Shown in pieces: positions 62,111 through 64,000 of a stretch of DNA of 64,000 bases. This DNA comes from Membranipora membranacea (Eukaryota; Bryozoa; Gymnolaemata; Cheilostomatida; Membraniporidae): the NCBI GenBank assembly GCA_914767715.1, contig OU612066.1, forward strand, positions 20,932,283 to 20,996,282. The letters run 5' to 3'. The translations under genes were made by a program, and so were the position numbers. How positions within the stretch are numbered: the stretch's first letter is position 1; each line of letters begins with the position of its first letter. The notes below the pieces were generated by a model. The model did not search any database. It was given only the letters and a program-made list of their open reading frames with translations, and was not told the DNA's origin.

Positions 62111-62724
62111 AGATAATATACAACCACATGTACACAGCTCTAGCCGAGACACTGTAAGTTTGTTTTTTACCAGAAGATTCATCAAAGTTTTAATGCCTCT
62201 ACTATAATAGTTTAACACACCACCCATTATTGTTGTCTCTTGTTTTGAATATCCACAACTTACAATTAATCATTTTTTATCTGATAAAAGACAACACATG
62301 TATGATTGACTCTTTATTAATAAGTCAAATCCCCAATCATATTTAATTTTTTTAGATTTATTTTTGAGATCAATAGAATTTTGAGCAATGAAATACTTCA
62401 AAACTTGGCTAATCCTTGGGATACACAAGAAATGACTGTTGATTGCATATGCTTTTTGCTTCAAATTTTATTTCAAAATGTGCAAGATATTTGTTTGTCT
62501 TTGCATTGTAAATTTTGCCTGTTAACAATTAAATACGCAACAATTTTAGTTTAGCATGCATGGTAGTTCAGCGAGGTAATGTTGTTTGTGTCATTTAAAT
62601 TGTCTTCGTTTAAAATTTGTTTTTTTTTACAGAAAATCTTCAGATGACCAAGTCAATCTTGAAAACTATATGGAGTCACTACCAAAAGAAAAACACAGGA
62701 TACAGGACAGGATACGGATGATAT

Positions 62725-62862
62725 GATTGAGTGTGAGGAGTGCAAGGAATGGTTCCACAGGGGGTGCGTCCACATTCCCTGGACAGCCTTTGAGCCCCTC
62801 ACAAACGAAGTGACCAACTTCAGGTGTAGAAGATGCCGGGTAGGGGCATTCTTGATTTAGTA
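62725..62862 (+). CDS. PHD-type zinc finger exon inside the Mutator-like element
   Basis: The frame reads DDMIECEECKEWFHRGCVHI ... FRCRRCRVGAFLI-stop. The spacing C-x2-C, WFH-x2-C, C-x2-C is that of the second half of a PHD finger, often histone-tail binding. The upstream joining exon is unclear: a TGA lies in this frame near 62660. It may be the C-terminal domain of the element's own protein. Confidence 0.55.
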
Positions 62863-63874
62863 TCAATACTTTTCTCTCTTTGCACCAATTTAATTATTAA
62901 TTGACCACTTAATTCTTGTGCCTTAAATTTTTTAACACATTTGACTACTCAGGCAGTAAATAAATGTTGGTTGTAAATATGTGGTTTCCGTGCTGGCATG
63001 TTTAGAGTTATCAAAGTTATGATTTTAACTCATGTAATTTACTGAATTCTTTTAATATTTAGCTTCATAATTGTTACGAGGGTGAAACATCATGTCTTTT
63101 AATCTTTATTGTATGTATCAGCTTATCAATTACAAATAAATGTCTTTATCAACCTAAAGATATTTGAATGTATACATAAATATTTATTATATTGTAAAAT
63201 CATAGTCTGACCTCCTCAAAGTCAATGATGCCGGTGGTTAACAAACATATCATTGTTGTGTTCATGTTGAAGAGTAGTCAAGGCTTTCAAATTAATAGAC
63301 CTTCTAAGGATGATTCATCTAGTGAGAGGAGACCAAGCACAACATGCATATTCCAGCTTTAGGTGTCACAGGGTTTTGTAAGCCAGAATGAGAAAAATCC
63401 GTACCCTCCTGAGGTTTCTAAGAGGCGTTGACACATTATTCTAAGCTTTGCCACAATACCTACAAAGAACAGCAGACAAGTTGTCAGAATTTATATGTGC
63501 CATTACATAGACATACATCATAAGCAACTTTCCTGCTCTTCTGAAATAAAGTCTAACACTAGCTGGAATGTTGGAAATGTTTTAGTAGTACACATGTTGC
63601 AAAATATAGGATGTTTCTACAGAACTGAGCACATGTCAATGGCAATATCAGAATTTATATGTGCTATTACATAGACATATAACATAAGAATATAAAGAGT
63701 GTTTGTAAGTATAAGACATCATAATGTACACAATTCTGATAAAACCATGTGCTTTCACAATGTTTGTATACAAATAAGTAGCCAATAAAACAAGAGCAGC
63801 AAGCCATGCCTCTACTAGCAATCTGCGCCTCGACCTACCCTGCTATGTGGCTAACAAGCTCTTCCGAAATCAAG

Positions 63875-64000
63875 TGGCTGTTGTCTGCATTATCCAAAAT
63901 GGCCGATCATACATTTCCTGTATAGGAGTTGTCACAACATTATCAATGAAGGGACAACTCATAACTGCACAAAGCATTTCCATTTTATTATGAAGGTTTT
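63875..64000. repeat. TRIM-downstream shared segment, copy 3 (right edge)
   Basis: TGGCTGTTGTCTGCATTATC and the following bases match 15185-15305 and 32980-33105. The left part of the same copy, split off by the transposon, is at about 61320-61340. Confidence 0.65.

Larger units (their letters stand above)
61341..63865. mobile_element. 2.5-kb Mutator-like DNA transposon with 211-bp inverted repeats
   Basis: It is flanked by a 9-bp duplication, GAAATCAAG (61332-61340 and 63866-63874). Terminal inverted repeats lie at about 61341-61551 and 63655-63865, starting GGAAGAGCTTGTTAGCC. Long inverted ends plus a 9-bp duplication are typical of Mutator-like elements. The interior has no recognisable transposase core, only two coding fragments, so it is a deleted derivative or a gene-capturing type. 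A subterminal copy of the inner end lies near 63490. Confidence 0.82.

Overview
This is nuclear DNA from an animal, most likely an AT-rich invertebrate genome. Genes are split into short exons with GT-AG introns of about 50-1200 bases. They encode a RING/B-box/NHL-type TRIM protein, a peroxisomal acyl-CoA oxidase and a C18orf63-family protein. Non-LTR retrotransposons, tRNA-derived SINEs and several kinds of inverted-repeat DNA transposon sit between and inside them. I cannot fix the phylum from the sequence. All exon models were built by hand from splice signals, phase agreement and paralogue comparison, without computed alignments.

Layout. (1) 340-4345, minus strand: the N-terminal two thirds of an acyl-CoA oxidase, running off the left edge, with one in-frame TAA. 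(2) 4350-8700: gene-poor DNA with small hairpins and a 111-bp-period minisatellite. (3) 8700-52300: a head-to-tail array of a compound unit. Each full unit carries a plus-strand gene of an unrecognised family, called 'gene X' here (X1 9004-12237, X2 26129-29008, X3 46346-49462). Behind each X gene lie minus-strand remnants of a C18orf63-like gene. Units 1 and 2 also carry a complete minus-strand TRIM gene (A 16762-22323, B 34303-40331). The offset between units 1 and 2 is about 17.2-17.5 kb. X1 and X3 are open, whereas X2 has a nonsense codon. TRIM A and B both give 1875-nt reading frames without a break. (4) 50510-57190 and probably to about 59100, minus strand: a truncated C18orf63-like copy followed by a largely intact one. 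(5) 57590-61310: tRNA-derived SINEs, a foldback element and the 3' end of a jockey/R1-like LINE. (6) 61341-63865: a Mutator-like transposon with 211-bp inverted ends, a 9-bp target duplication and a PHD-type zinc finger. It sits in a third copy of the sequence found downstream of the two TRIM genes, so another TRIM unit may begin just past the right edge.

Mobile DNA dates the duplication. A dead RTE-like LINE lies at the same place, with the same 12-bp target duplication, in an intron of both TRIM copies, so it predates the duplication. A 415-bp hAT-type MITE, a 1.69-kb foldback element and a 190-bp MITE each occur in only one copy, so they probably came later. Two of the MITEs contain tRNA-like sequence.

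The best candidate for something undescribed is gene X. It is a tandem family with an acidic, Ser/Thr-rich body built from related exons and a strongly cationic, probably helical C-terminus. All copies share conserved non-coding blocks upstream and in intron 1. I do not recognise its function.
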